DNA of 64,000 nucleotides from the NCBI GenBank assembly GCA_964247055.1, contig OZ176050.1:6262001-6326000 (forward strand), given 5' to 3'. Shown here in pieces: positions 51,001-62,693 of the stretch (position 1 is the stretch's first letter; every line of letters begins with the position of its first letter). The DNA comes from Paragordius varius. Its lineage: Eukaryota > Nematomorpha. The translations under genes and the position numbers were made by a program. The notes beneath the pieces were generated by a model, which saw only the letters and a list, made by a program, of their open reading frames with translations, did no database searches and was not told the DNA's origin.

Positions 51001-53882
51001 ACTAGTGTTGTAATCTATAAAACCGCATATTATTAATAAACATTTCAGTATTTTGACAAAAATATATCTTTTTTACAATCAAATCGACATTTCCATTTAA
51101 TCTCCAAACTTTTTTTAAAAAAATAATATTTAATAATTTTGAGCGTTTCCAAGCATTTAGAGTCATTTATTGTGTTCGATTTTTTGTTTTTTTATATTCA
51201 ATCATTTATTTTTTAAAAAGTGTGTTAATTAAAACCATAACTTTTGATAATCTTAAATTTTAAAACAATTTAAAATGAACAAAACGTAAATAAAAAAAGA
51301 GTAATAATTTTGATTAATGTTTTAATGATAACCAATTGTTTTAAAACGCAAAACAAGAATTATAAATTTAAATTGGTAACTCACTCAATTTTATATTTCA
51401 TGATTGCAATCAAATGGGTTTTACAGACAAAATTAAATATAAAAAAATATGAAATTAAAATTTAATATTTATATTTTAATAAAAATAGTCAAAACATACT
51501 TTTACTTACTGAAAAATTAAAATAAATTTAAAAAACAGGATGTTTTTTACCAATAGGCACAACTTTGTAAGCAAAGTATGTGAGCGTCCCAGTTTCAAGT
51601 GATTTGTGGTAGCCTGGAATTTTAACAAACGTTTTTCCAGTTATTTCGCGTTTTTCCACCTAAAAATAAAAATAATATAATTTTCCAAAACTTAGCAAAA
51701 AAATATGATGTGGAAAACTCAATTATCATTTTTTCTTCATGGCCATAACATTATGAAAAAATTACCATTTACCAGTTTAATTCTACATAAAAAAACCATT
51801 TTTTGCACTTTGAAATTATATACATAGGATTTTCGTATTTACATGCCATATATTTTTGCGTAATAAAAAGCTTTTAAAGGATTACCTCTATATCAGATAT
51901 TGCACTTTTCAACGAGCATGACCAATTTATAAGTCGCTTTTTGCGATAAATTAGTCCTTCTTCGTGTAATCGAACGAAAGCTTCGACAACGGCTTGGCTA
52001 AATTTCTGTGTTGCACACAAATATATTTGGAATAAAAATTTTATTTTATTTAATATAAAAAATGTAATACAAATTATTACATTATCCATTGTAAAGTATT
52101 CTCGAGACCAGTCCATGGAAGCACCCATTCGTTTTTGCTGTAAACTAATTTCATGGCCCTTCCTAAAAATGAACCCAATAAATAAGTATTAAAATATCAA
52201 ACAAGTTTAAGTGGCAAGCAAATTTATATAACTGTATTAAATATAAAAGAAAATAATTTTGTATTGTTTTTACATAAAATTTACAGCCAGATGGTAAAAA
52301 AATATTTCAACATTATATAAATATTTCGATGCATATATACCATAAACGATTGGTACGTGATAAATTAAATAGTAAAATATATATGTAAACATAAAAAATT
52401 ATATCACGTAGTCATTTTTTAATCTAAAAAAAGAACACATCTATTTAACCAAAAAAACCTCAATAAATATACTGGGCTTTTATATGAGTGTGGTTTCCAA
52501 ATCATGGCAAAAATGTAAAAATATATTGCGTAAGAATTTTGTATAAATATTTTCTTCGCATCAGTTACAGTATCAGATAAAGATAAATTTTATAAAAAAT
52601 TTTAATATAAATCTACACAGGTTTTCTGAATTTAATTTAATATTTATTTTTTATTAAAGGAAACAAAAAGATTAAAAAATAAATTAAAAATGTTTCTTAT
52701 TATTCACTATCAAAATTTGTCATAACTTACAAATCTTTCCATTCCCAAACTTTGCCAACAAATCGTTCACGTCCCAATTCTAATCTAATATTTTGTGAGT
52801 GGTTTGTGGAATCCTTATTACCTTTTTTCTTTTCAGCCTCGTTGCATTGGCGTTTAAGGTATTTTTCTACGACGACTTGTGTCGCAATACCAGCATGGTC
52901 ACTTCCAGGGATCCAGACTGTTTCATTCCCACACATACGATTCCTGTATCACACACACACACACAATACAAAACATGTACTTATAAAATAAGCCGGTCCC
53001 TTCATGATGACCGTTTTTGAATAAACAGCGCTTATAAACTAATTAGGTCATGCTGATAACAATATGCACTTTTCTAATTTACAGATAAACTCTTAATTTT
53101 TATTTAATCGTTCTTGAAAACATCTTCCCTAAAAATTATTGTTTGTGGGTATTAAACCCTGATAATTAGACAGTAATGAAGTCATATATAGACATTTTTT
53201 AATTTTTTTCATATATCTGTAAAACATTGTTAATTATTAATTTAAAAAAATTTTACTAATAATTTAATTTTTATTTTTTAGAAAAAGGCATGATGCGGAT
53301 AATGACTTATGTTTTTATCAATGGGTTTGGAGCATTACTGTATATACTAAAATTATTAATTTTTCAATATTATTTCCAATATGAAAGGTTGACAAATATT
53401 ATAATTTATAAAACAAGGAGTGAATAACCAGCGAGTCAAACAATCTTGAATAGACGTTGTCAATGCATGACCTAAATGCAAAGTTCCCGTAACATTGGGA
53501 GGAGGTAGGCATACAACAAATTTCGTATCACTAGTATGAATCTTAAAATTTAAAAAAATTGAACTTCTGGCTTAAAATATCCATTCTTATGCCACCATTC
53601 ATACCAACAAGCCTCAACAAATTTGGGAGAATAGGTTGTGGGAAATTGTGACAAATCTTAATTAATTGTAAAAAATACTACCTTTAAATTCACCGGGTTC
53701 TGTGTTGGATTCATAAATTATATTATCATTGGTAACACTTTTTTCTTTTTTCTAAAATGTAATGTTAAAAAAACTTGTGCCGGTTGGTTCTGTACTTTTT
53801 CCTGTTTTAATTTAAATTTTTCTAATTTTTTGCGCTTGGCTTCTTCCTTTTTTAATTCTTTATCAGATTTTTCTTGGTTCAT
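39017..53882 (-). CDS. VARS1: Cytosolic valyl-tRNA synthetase, complete 26-exon gene with three ultrashort introns
   Basis: Class I synthetase charging tRNA-Val. Exons: 53882-53775, 53751-53682, 53656-53565, 53541-53429, 52943-52731, 52162-52081, 52005-51886, 51659-51551, 51014-50855, 50390-50299, 50215-50091, 49831-49728, 49330-49249, 49490-class intron then 47490-47414, 47232-47139, 43201-43090, 42971-42898, 42581-42453, 42106-42002, 41907-41760, 41446-41031, 40858-40577, 40228-40111, 39886-39531, 39292-39140, 39079-39017. Sum 3597 nt = 1198 aa; all phases fit. The ATG opens a Lys-rich stretch; there is no GST-like domain as in vertebrates. CLPPPNVTG then HLGH (112-115) is the HIGH site; KMSKS is at 666-670. 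Between them are [40 protein letters not shown] (editing domain), [21 protein letters not shown] and [13 protein letters not shown] coiled C-terminal arm ends the protein. Introns 1-3 are 23, 25 and 23 nt; the rest run from 74 nt to 3.9 kb. Confidence 0.95.
40343..40551. mobile_element. Foldback element, copy 3, short form in a VARS intron
   Basis: Starts TATACCATTATTCAAATTTACCC and ends near GATGGTGAATTT, one 21-bp-type unit per side. The interior (ATCTTTATGGCATAGTTTA, TTTATTTTTTAAAAATA, TTTTTAATCTTAAAAA) is closely related to the interior of copy 2 at 48889-49207. It differs from copies 1 and 2 in having almost no tandem array. Confidence 0.6.
43338..45796. repeat. 2.46-kb near-perfect palindrome (foldback element) in a VARS intron
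   Basis: Left arm 43338-44329 and right arm 44801-45796 are inverted copies that differ at only a few positions, around a spacer of about 470 bp. Each outer end has GACCCATGTTCGGGTAAG followed by about five units of a 14-bp repeat (TCCTTATGCTTACG). AAT flanks both ends directly and may be a 3-bp target duplication. The spacer contains a direct duplication (GGAG-CT-CGCTTAAAATT near 44340 and 44690). The same 61-codon open frame is present in each arm as mirror images (43619-43804 and 45330-45515) and is a by-product of the duplication. No recognisable protein. Confidence 0.9.
46120..46800 (-). pseudogene. Decayed Penelope-like GIY-YIG endonuclease fragment
   Basis: On the minus strand one can read [13 protein letters not shown], then [28 protein letters not shown] and NSNNLNNRR. 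This is the order H...TGH, S-I-I/V-L, R-x-I-x-E-x-x-F/Y-I, L-N-R/N found in the C-terminal half of Penelope-type GIY-YIG domains. The stretch is clearly less AT-rich than its surroundings. It is interrupted by stops and belongs to a different lineage from the open element at 1-1539. It lies in the same VARS intron as the palindrome. Confidence 0.5.
48600..48890 (-). pseudogene. Possible LINE endonuclease-domain fragment
   Basis: On the minus strand from 48890 the frame reads [15 protein letters not shown], then [20 protein letters not shown], followed in another frame by [12 protein letters not shown] and [12 protein letters not shown]. The beginning LLQW-N/T and a later N-V-Y/H-S-P resemble the start of LINE APE-type endonucleases. 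The foldback copy 2 begins immediately beside it. The less AT-rich stretch 47640-48600 may be further remains of the same element, but I could not read it. Confidence 0.35.
48889..49207. mobile_element. Foldback element, copy 2 (21-bp units) in a VARS intron
   Basis: The left arm (48889-48985) holds about four 21-bp units of the type TTCAAATTCACCCTTAAACAA; the right arm (49138-49207) holds three inverted ones. The outer ends read TATACTTTACAGTTC and, from the right, TATACCATTTACAATTC. The AT-rich interior matches copy 3. The unit is a relative of the copy 1 unit (TTCAAGG, six variable bases, TTGAA). Confidence 0.8.
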
Positions 53883-55821
53883 GTGGTTTATTTTATTGAA
53901 TGTGATATCATATGTTAATTAACGGATTTTAGTTATAGTTTTTAAATGGTAAAAATAGAATATTTTTTGATTGTAATCATATGTATAATTATAATTGTAT
54001 AATTTTTAAAAAAATTTTATGTATAAATAGAAAAATTTCCTACTATAAGATATGGTTCAGATATTTTTTAAATAAAAATAATTAATAGTCGGACCATACT
54101 TATTGAAATAAAGTTTGAATAATTAAAATATCAGTATAAGTCAAAATCAAATGAATGCCTAAATGGTAAAATTTTTAACCTCTTTTTATATATTATAAAG
54201 TTTTTTGATTAGAGTAATAATTAAATAATTTGATTTGCCTATATTTGGATACCATCATATCATGTTTATAATAAAAAACATTAAAGGCTCCGGATCAAAA
54301 AACTAAGCATTTGTAGACAAAGCTTATAATTTAAATTTTTCTCATTCCAATACCTTCATGAACAAATTATTACTTTACCTTTGGTTAGCTTTATAACCCC
54401 AAGGGATTTGAAATTTGAATATGTTTAAAGGTATTTAAGGTATTTTAATTTAAAAGTATGCATTTTCCTTTTAGGCGCATCTATCAAATAAAATTTAAAT
54501 ATAGAATTTTAAAATGATTATCACAAAGTTTTTGCGGCCATGTTACATAAATTCGCTAACACCAAAGGCTAATAAAAGTATATTATTGTTAAAAATGCAA
54601 ATAATTATTAAAAAGCTTTCAACCAGCATTACTTAATATTTATTGATTCCGAAATGGCTGGTTATTTTAATCGAATTTGGAGCTATCCTAATCATTTGGT
54701 CTGGGAAGTTAAAAACAAAATAATATTAGCTTTTTTGATGGACAACAATTGAATTTAAGCAACTTTTAAAACAGGATGTTATATACAAGTTGCTCTGGTA
54801 TAAAATTATTACGTCATTGCGTATAAATGGAAATGTAATGAAGTGTGTAAAATTATATTTTTGTTTTAATTTCATAAAATCTGATATTTGCATTTGTCGC
54901 TAGCCTTTAAAATATCGAAGCTTTTAGCAAAAGCCATCATATATTTATAAGTATTTTGATATAAGTCATAGATAAAAAAAATAACAAACAATTAAAAATT
55001 TTGGATGTATTTATTCCAGATTTCGGACATAACCATTGTTTTTACCCTAAATTTGGCGCACATAATGATAATAATACAATAACCCTGATTCAACGCAATT
55101 ATTTACTAATCATTAATAAATGAATACTATTGTCATAAAATAAAAAAAATTATCTTTAATTTAAAACAAATTGTTGCGTTTTCTTGAAAAAAGGTTCCTT
55201 TTGACGGAGAAATGGTATACATTTATAAAATAGGGATAAGTTCATAAACGTATAAAAGTTAAATCAAACTTATATGTTTTCAAATTAATTTTTTTGATTA
55301 AAATAATTTTCCAATCATAACGCTATTTTCAAATTTGAATAAGACTTCTTATGAACGATCATAATTTTTTTAACCTACTGCTTATCAGTTTTTATAATAT
55401 CTTTGCCTTTGACAAGTAATATGTTGACTAACATATCTTTTTAAATAATATAATTAAACTCGCTGGTCCTTTCACGCTTAGTTGTGACGTAGTCTAGAGA
55501 TAATGGAGATAAAAAATAATAAAAAACATATATAATAAAAAAAGAAAATCTTTAATTATTTTTTTACGTTTTGCATAGGCTCAAATATTGTTTACTCGAA
55601 ATTGAAAATATTTAAAATGTCCCTTATTGAAGTAAATATTCAACTATCATTGGATTATTTTAAGATTTTCGTTTTACGAAACGATGGTTAAAAGTTTTAT
55701 TTTGAAATTGTGTTCACACACCTGGGATCAAGGGATATAAAAATTATAACCTTTGTGGTCCGTTTTTAAAGGAGAGTGATATTATACTAATTCAACAGAA
55801 ATGTGTTTAACTGAACTCGTA
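53883..55821. other. Intergenic region left of VARS start, dispersed repeat
   Basis: No gene recognised. About 54350-54740 is the best match to the interspersed repeat at 12880-13260 (shared phrases GAAATTTGAATATGTTTAAA, TTTTAGGCGCAT and AAAAAGCTTTCAA). The VARS promoter should be in the left few hundred bases but nothing specific is visible. Confidence 0.45.
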
Positions 55822-57838
55822 TGGTTTCTTAAGTTTTTTGAAAATTAGCTCCAAATTCACGAATTTTTGTATGCGTCTCAGTATTAAACCGGTAAACCCC
55901 TATCCATAGACCTATATTGAAAAAGCGCTGAGTTAAATTCTTTGCCTTTATAGGGCAAATATTGGAATCCTCTTTGATACCATCGTCTCATGGGTTATTC
56001 GAAAAAAATACCTCAACACTAAATAATCGTAATATGATCGCGTATTTTTAGGGCATAAAGGTTACAAATTAACGGCTAATAAAAAACGCTTGATTTTTTT
56101 TACCTAGTTACGGGTAATATTTTAAGCTGTTAATGAGCTCTTATGGCTTCATAAATTTTCTGTAAATTAGCCCGAAACAACGCAACTTCTATATAGTGGC
56201 GCAGTTTTTGGCGGATAACTCCTAACCTACTGGCAGGTATTAAAAAGCGCTCGGCAAAATTTTTGCCTTTATATGGGGAATATCTGAAATTATCATAAAT
56301 TCTATATGTTCCTATTAGACTCATAGGTTTTCTGATATTTGGCTCCACAGGCATGCTGTATCGATATGGTGACGCAGTTTCTGGCAAGTAGCCCCCAAAC
56401 CAGGGGCGAAACAAAAAACGCTCGATTAAAATTTATGCCTTAATTCGGGTATTAACTAGAAGAATCATTGATTCCATATGCTCTCGTGATATTTTCGAAA
56501 ATCTGCCTCAAAACCAAAAAGTCACTCTATGGTGGCTCATTTTTTAAGGCAAAGGTCTAATTGAGGATTATATAATAAAACCGCTATACTTAAATTTTTG
56601 CCTTTTCAAGAGTAATATTTTAAGACATTATTGAAATCATATGGCCTGATAAGTTTTCTAGCCTCCAAAGTCACGCTGGATCGAAGTGGTGGCGCAATTG
56701 TAGGCGGGTACCCCTATGCAGTGGCCTTTATAAAAAGACGTTAGATAAAAAATTTTGCCATTAGGGAATACCTGGAATCATCATTCATTCCTTATGCTCT
56801 TAGTGGTTTTTGGAAGAATGGCTTCAAAACTAAATAATAGCTCAATGATAACGCATTTACTAGGGCGCAAAGGGCCAAATTAACGGCTAATTTAAAAAAA
56901 CCGCCCGACTTAAATTTTTGCCTTTTTACGGGTAATATTTCAGGAACTTTCTGAAAACTAACTCCCAAACAACGCAATTTCGATATGGTGGCGCAGTTTT
57001 AGGCGGGTAGCTCTCTACCCAGAGGCTGATACATAAAAAGCGCTTGATTAAAATTTTGGCCTTTTTACGGAGAATACCTGGAATCATGATTCATTTCATA
57101 TGCTCTCATGTGTTTTTGGAAAAATTGCCTCAAAACTAAAAAATCAATCTATGGTGGCGCATTTTTCAGGGCGTGAAGGGCCTAATTAACGGCTAATTTT
57201 AAAAAACCGCAAGACCTAAATTTTTACCTTGTTACGGGTAATATTTTAAGCAGCTATTGAACACATATGGCCTGATAGGTTTTCTGATTAGCCCGGGTAC
57301 GCTATTTTGATATGACGGTTTTTAGCGGGTATCTTTTTACCCGGCAGCCAATATAAAATAAAAGCTTAACTAAAGTTTTAGCCTTTTAACAGGGTATACC
57401 TGGAATCCTTATTAGATTTTTACGGTCTCATACTTTGGGCGAAAAATAGATTCAAAAAATTATTTTTGTGGACTTTTCTTTTTTGAAAAAAGTGGCATTT
57501 TACGGGGGGAGCGGGTAAAAAGAGGGCCTAAATCAAAAAGGCGAGCCAACTATGTTGGGCGCAATTGAAAATAAGTAAATTATATTTGAAATCGAATGGT
57601 CCAACAGTTTTAGGGAAAATTGTCTCAAAGACACGATTTTTATGGACTTCTGTTTTCATAAAAACCCGTTTTTTACACGGGGTGGGCCAACTGGGAGCTT
57701 TATTCAAAAAAGGACGAAGCTATTGTCGGGGCATTCATTAATGACTACATTTTTTCGACATTTGGATTTGAATGGGTCTACCGGTTTTCCGGGAGCAGAT
57801 CACAAAGCCACCACTTTCCATTTTTATAAATATATAGA
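55822..57838 (-). mobile_element. Non-autonomous Helitron copy B with internal tandem repeats
   Basis: The 5' end on the minus strand is TCTATATATTTATAAAAATGG at 57838, preceded by A, the Helitron insertion context A|T. The body matches copy A, including many 155-175-bp units with phrases such as CTGCGCCAC and GGCAAAAATTTTG. The 3' hairpin end is missing; similarity fades at about 55822. It begins only 101 bp from the stop codon of the AKAP17A-like gene, so it probably lies in or next to its 3' UTR. Confidence 0.8.
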
Positions 57839-57938
57839 TATAAAGATAAACTAAACAAAATTATACTTTATTATAAATGAGATTCATCTGTCTCAAATAT
57901 GTAAAAACGATTAGTAACAAATAAATTAATGTTTTCTT

Positions 57939-60900
57939 TCATTGCGTTTTAACAATTTTCTCAATGTCTCGATTAGTTTTTCGCGCAAATTTTTTCACCA
58001 GTTTTTGGCGTAGTGACCATTCTTCTTGCAAAAGTATTTCTTTCTGTTTGGCCTCTTTAGCATCCTTACGGGCTTTAGCTTCTCTCGCCCGTTTTTCTTC
58101 AAGGGCTTGCCTTCGTTCTTTTTCCTCCAATTTACCCTTAACATTGTAAAAATAAGAAAAAATAAAATAGGGTGGCTTAGCTTTTTACGCATTTTTAATC
58201 GTTTTCAAATTAAGAAACTAACAATAGTATGTATGCAATCATTATTTTCGAAAATAAATCATAAATATTAAGATATAAATGATGAATAATAACAATCAAA
58301 AAATTAATACAAGTCTTTTATGGGTAAACAAACTACCCTTTGAAACCACTATTTAATATTATAATGGAAAAAAATTACATCAATCGAGCGAAACAGAAAA
58401 TTAAGAAGCCGAACTGATTCCAATTTTCGTTGGGAAAGAAGTAATTTCCTTTCTTCAACTTTGGCCATATATGCCTTTACTTCTGCCTCCCTTTCATGTT
58501 CGGCGCGTTTTCTTTTACGAGCAGATTTTGACGTATTTTTCTTATGTTTTTTGGGTTTAAGGTATCCCGATTCTCTGTGATAAGGGTCCCCATCAATAAT
58601 TTGATTATCATGATGATCTATTATACATTTTTTAATAAATTGGTAAAAAACATTTGGCAAAAAGATATATATATATATATATATATATATAATACCTTGT
58701 GTGTTTAAAGGCACTGCAGGTTTATTATAAATGAATGCAAGTCTTTCTAACGTTTTGTCTGGAAGCAATGAGGATAATTCACTATTCGGATCCTTAACCA
58801 CAGTCGGTTCTACAAATTTTCACATAATTCACGTAAAGTGTTATCATTAATAGAAATATTTAAAATACTTATTTTCCTTATTTTGTTGTAAATAAAAGAG
58901 AATGCTTATAGCTATTATTCAAAAATAATTTATATTAAACCTTCTAGGTCAAATTATGTAAACTAATATAGGTGAAATGTCAAATTTTGTTTTCTTCAAA
59001 ATCTTTAATCAAAAATCGAATTATTGTAATTTACGAAAATGATATATGTTAAGGTCTGAATTTTATAACTTTTAACTTAATGTTTTTTGTGAAGCATATT
59101 AATAAAATACGAGATGTTGGTTCTTGCGTTTGAGCATTTTGTTTTTGTTGAGCATCTCGTTCTTCATTTATCCTTTTAAGGCGTTCTTTTTCACGACGTT
59201 TTATGGATGAATGACTTAAATGTTGGGTCCGATCAAAATCGCACTATTTTTTAATAGTAATACAATTTCATAATATTAATAATGAGCAAAATAGATATCA
59301 ATTGTTTCTCGATATGATCGCTTGGCCGTAAAAATTATTACCCATAAATTAGCACATGGCCCAAAAAATTAGTGAACAGACTAAGCCATTTAGAATCTTA
59401 GTTAATTAAAATGCCTTTAAACACCAAGGGATGGGATTAAAAAGATTATATTATTGCAATTATTTATAACGATAGTTACAGAAAAATCGTTGCAAACATA
59501 ATGAGAACGTTAACCTAAAAAAACAGAATAAACCATACCAATTAACTTATATCGACTTCATATGCAACATTAATCTATAATTAATAAAATTAAAATTTAT
59601 TTTTGTTTATTCATTAAAAATATCAAGCTCGATAAATTTTAATGACATCTTATATAAATTAAGATATTATTGATATATTACTTGAAATAATGCTGTGTAA
59701 TATTCATTATTTTTGGCAGAATTGTTTGATTCCCCAAACCCAAGGCATGTAATTTCATTTTCATCCCTAATATTATTTATGCATTTGGCAATCTTATTTT
59801 CATTTTATGCAATATGTAAAAAAATATCTGAAGGTAAAATATAATATTTTATGCCATCTTATTTAAGGAGCAAGATTAATTATACATTTCAAGCTCAATC
59901 AAACGATTAGCAAATAACAATTTAATTTTATAAATTTATAAGCGGCCATATTCATAAATCAAACATAAATTCAAACTTATAATATAAATACAACAAAATT
60001 TAAAGCATCGTTTATAATATAAAACTTTTCTATAGTGGCAGTTGCGGATCGTAACAATTTGTGTCCAACTAAGGCAAACATGGCCCTTTCGAAATAATTG
60101 TATTGTTCATATTGAACATAAGCATCAAATGTTAGAGGCAATAAAGTTGTCACAGGATTTACCGTATGCAAATCTTTAACAGATACAAGGGGAATATTTC
60201 CTGTAAATAAAAAAATAAATTATATTTAAAAAGTTAAAAACCGTGTTTGGTTACGGTGTTAAATTTTTATATAAAAATGTATCCGAAAAAAATAGTTTTT
60301 GGTTTTGGGAAATTATTTTTGAAAAAAAAAATGGTCTCCGGTTCCGTTGTTTTGGTTTAGTGGTTTTAATTTGGGTTTTATATTTATAATTACAAAAAAT
60401 CATGTTTTCAATGTTAATAAGAAAGAACCACAAAATAATTACATAAACTGCAAAAAAAGTATATGCCACATCTCTTTAATCTATATATTTATAAAAATGG
60501 AAAATGCTGGCTTAGTGATGTGTTTCCGGAAAACCGGTAGACCCATTCAAATCCAAATGTTGAGAAATATAATCATTAATAAATGCCCCGACAATAGCTT
60601 CGCCCTTTTTTGAATTAGGCCCACAGTTCGGGCCCACACCGTGTAAATAACGGGTTTTTGAAACAGAAGTCCACAAAAATCGTGTCATTGAGACAATTTT
60701 CCGGAGAACGTGTAAGACCATTTAATTTCAAATATGATTTTTGTTTACTTATTTTCGATTGCGCCGAACATTGTCGTCTCGCTTTTTTAATTTAGGCTCT
60801 CTTTTTACCCGCTCTCGTAAAATGCTATTTTTTTCAAAAAACAAAGTTCACAAAAATAATTTTTTGATTCTATTTTTTGCCAAGGTATGAGACCATAAAA

Positions 60901-62663
60901 ATTTAATAAGGATTCCACGTATTCCCTGTTAAAAGGGAAAAATTTTAGTCAAGCGTTTCTTTGAAGATAGCTGCTGAGTAAGGAGCTACCCGTGAAAAAC
61001 TGACCGTCATATCGAAATAGCGTGCTTTTGGGGCTAAATATTAGAAAACCTATCAGGCCATATGAGTTCAATAGCTGCTTAAAGTACCCATAAAAAGTCA
61101 AAAATTTTAGTCGAGCGGATTTTTTGAATTAGCCGTTAAATAGGCCCTTTCCTCCCTAAAAAATGCGCTATCATTGAACTATTATTTAGTTTTGAAGCCA
61201 TTCTTCCGTAAACTATTAGGAATGAACGCTGATTCCAGGTATAAAGGCAAATTTTTTATCTGACTACATTTTTATATTAGCCTCTGAGTAGTGGGTCGTA
61301 CCGGCCTACAACTGCGCCATCATATCGATACAGCATGCCTTTGGAGCCAAATTTCAGAAAACTTATGAGACTTTGTGAATCATTTTAAAACTTCGTGCCG
61401 CATAATAAAAATTGCTTAAAAAATCAAATATGCCCCCCCCCCCCCCCCCCCCAGAAGTCCGATGGACATCCCCGGGCTGCTTAGCAGCACGAGATTTACG
61501 CTAGTAATCTTAAAAATAATTCATTTTTATGCTGACATTAATAAACATCGAATCTTTATTGTACAACTTTTACAACCATTTAGGCCGCAGTTTTCGTTCC
61601 CGGTAATAGTTCCAATATAAACCAAAATTTATATAAGCAAAATTATTGAGTTTTCTATTTTAAGAATAATTAATTATTAAAAACTATATTTATAAATATA
61701 AGGTACCCATTGCAGTTATGTTGGCGAAAGCACCAAATGATGCGGATGAGTTTTCTAAATATGGAATATCTATTGATTTTATAGGCCCAAAAACTTCAAA
61801 TGTTTTGTTAACGTTTTTGGCAATGTGTGAATACAGTGTGGCATGTGAAATTTGGGAAACATCATCATTAATAAAATTCGATTCTATAAACCATTTTGTC
61901 GGTAATTTCTTTAAATTTAGTGTGTCTGGGCGGAAACCGGGTTTAAGTGAATCAAAATACTGTTTTATCGATGTATCAGTAGAAACGCTAGGGAAATTAA
62001 AATGTCGCAACCAACTTTCTTTCATAAAATTGATATCATCCTTGTAATTAATTTGTGTTAAAGTTTCAGATACCACATCTTTTTGGTGCGAAATTAACAA
62101 ATAGTCATTGGGTGTATGAAAATTTTTACTTAGCGTTATATCATTAAAATGGTTGTGGTACGCAGCGCGGACTTTAAGCGGTTCATTAACTCCACTTATT
62201 TTCAGCAACGATACGTGAGATTGAGTTTTAACAAATTTTACATCCGAAGATTGACTAGGTATACGCGTCAATTTCCCGTTTAAAACATCCATAATAAAAT
62301 AAGCATCCTTAAAGTTATCTACTTCGGCCTCGAAAAATAAAAATTCTATATATATTATATATGTCAAATACCATATTCCAAAGCGGTATCAAAATTTTGT
62401 TGAATGCCAAACTTGGGAAGAATAACGGGATTTATTTGGGAGGTTTTAACGTTTTTCACAATCTTTAAATTGGTAAACTTTTTGGGGTAAATAAAATTTT
62501 TCATTTTTTCCATAATTTCCCAATTGGATATGGTCATCCCGGAAGATTTTGTTGGGAATAAAACCAATATTTCAACTTTCAAAATGGGTTTTAAATATAA
62601 TCTAAGTTCATCATTGAGCTTAAATAAGTGTTTGGAATCATTGCAAATCGAGACCCCTGCCAT
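57939..62663 (-). CDS. AKAP17A: AKAP17A/XE7-like nuclear splicing factor and PKA anchor, complete 7-exon gene
   Basis: In vertebrates this speckle protein binds PKA and influences alternative splicing. Exons: 62663-62372, 62345-61707, 60200-59992, 59243-59111, 58809-58696, 58617-58379, 58136-57939; 1824 nt, 607 aa, all phases consistent. I chose the ATG at 62663 over an upstream in-frame ATG because LYLKPI then starts at residue 23, almost as in human (residue 22). Diagnostic pieces: ISNWEIMEKMKNF, FFEAEVDNFK, LKVRAAYHNHFN, PDTLNLKKLPTKWF, VFGPIKSIDIPYLE (RRM-like), FDAYVQYEQYNYFERAM, FDRTQHLSHSSIKRR, VEERKLLLSQRKLESVRLL and a charged C-terminal helix. The vertebrate RS-rich tail is absent; exon 5 and part of exon 6 have no counterpart I recall. 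Intron 1 is only 26 nt (62371-62346); the others are 70 nt to 1.5 kb. Helitron copy C sits in intron 2. Confidence 0.9.
60480..61504 (+). mobile_element. Non-autonomous Helitron copy C, both ends intact
   Basis: Starts TCTATATATTTATAAAAATGG after an A and ends CTAG before a T. Twelve bases before CTAG is the hairpin GCTGC-TTA-GCAGC (61476-61488). This is the full Helitron signature: 5' TC, 3' hairpin, CTRR end and A|T target with no duplication. At 1025 bp it is the shortest complete copy, with fewer of the internal units seen in copies A and B. It lies in intron 2 of the AKAP17A-like gene. Confidence 0.88.
61433..61452 (+). repeat. 20-base C homopolymer inside Helitron copy C
   Basis: An uninterrupted C run just before the 3' hairpin region of the Helitron; copy A has only an interrupted C-rich stretch at the same place (about 16755-16767). 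The run is extraordinary in such AT-rich DNA and could form a G-quadruplex on the minus strand. Its exact length is a likely sequencing uncertainty. Confidence 0.85.
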
Positions 62664-62693
62664 TTGAATCACCAGGTGTACCTTTATTGTGCA
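62664..62693. promoter_or_regulatory. 30-bp gap between divergent start codons (candidate bidirectional promoter/5' UTR region)
   Basis: The AKAP17A-like gene starts leftward at 62663 and the NSUN5-like gene starts rightward at 62694. Both starts are supported by alignment with remembered family N-termini. Only 30 bp separate them, so core promoter elements or 5' UTRs must overlap coding sequence, or the leaders come from elsewhere (upstream exons or trans-splicing). No TATA box or other known element is visible. Confidence 0.5.

Noticed and set aside
53552-53558. A one-base deletion in a T7 run of VARS as a frameshift mutation or assembly error.
   Set aside because: A 23-nt GT-AG intron around it explains the frame equally well and matches two neighbouring tiny introns; still listed as the alternative to be excluded.
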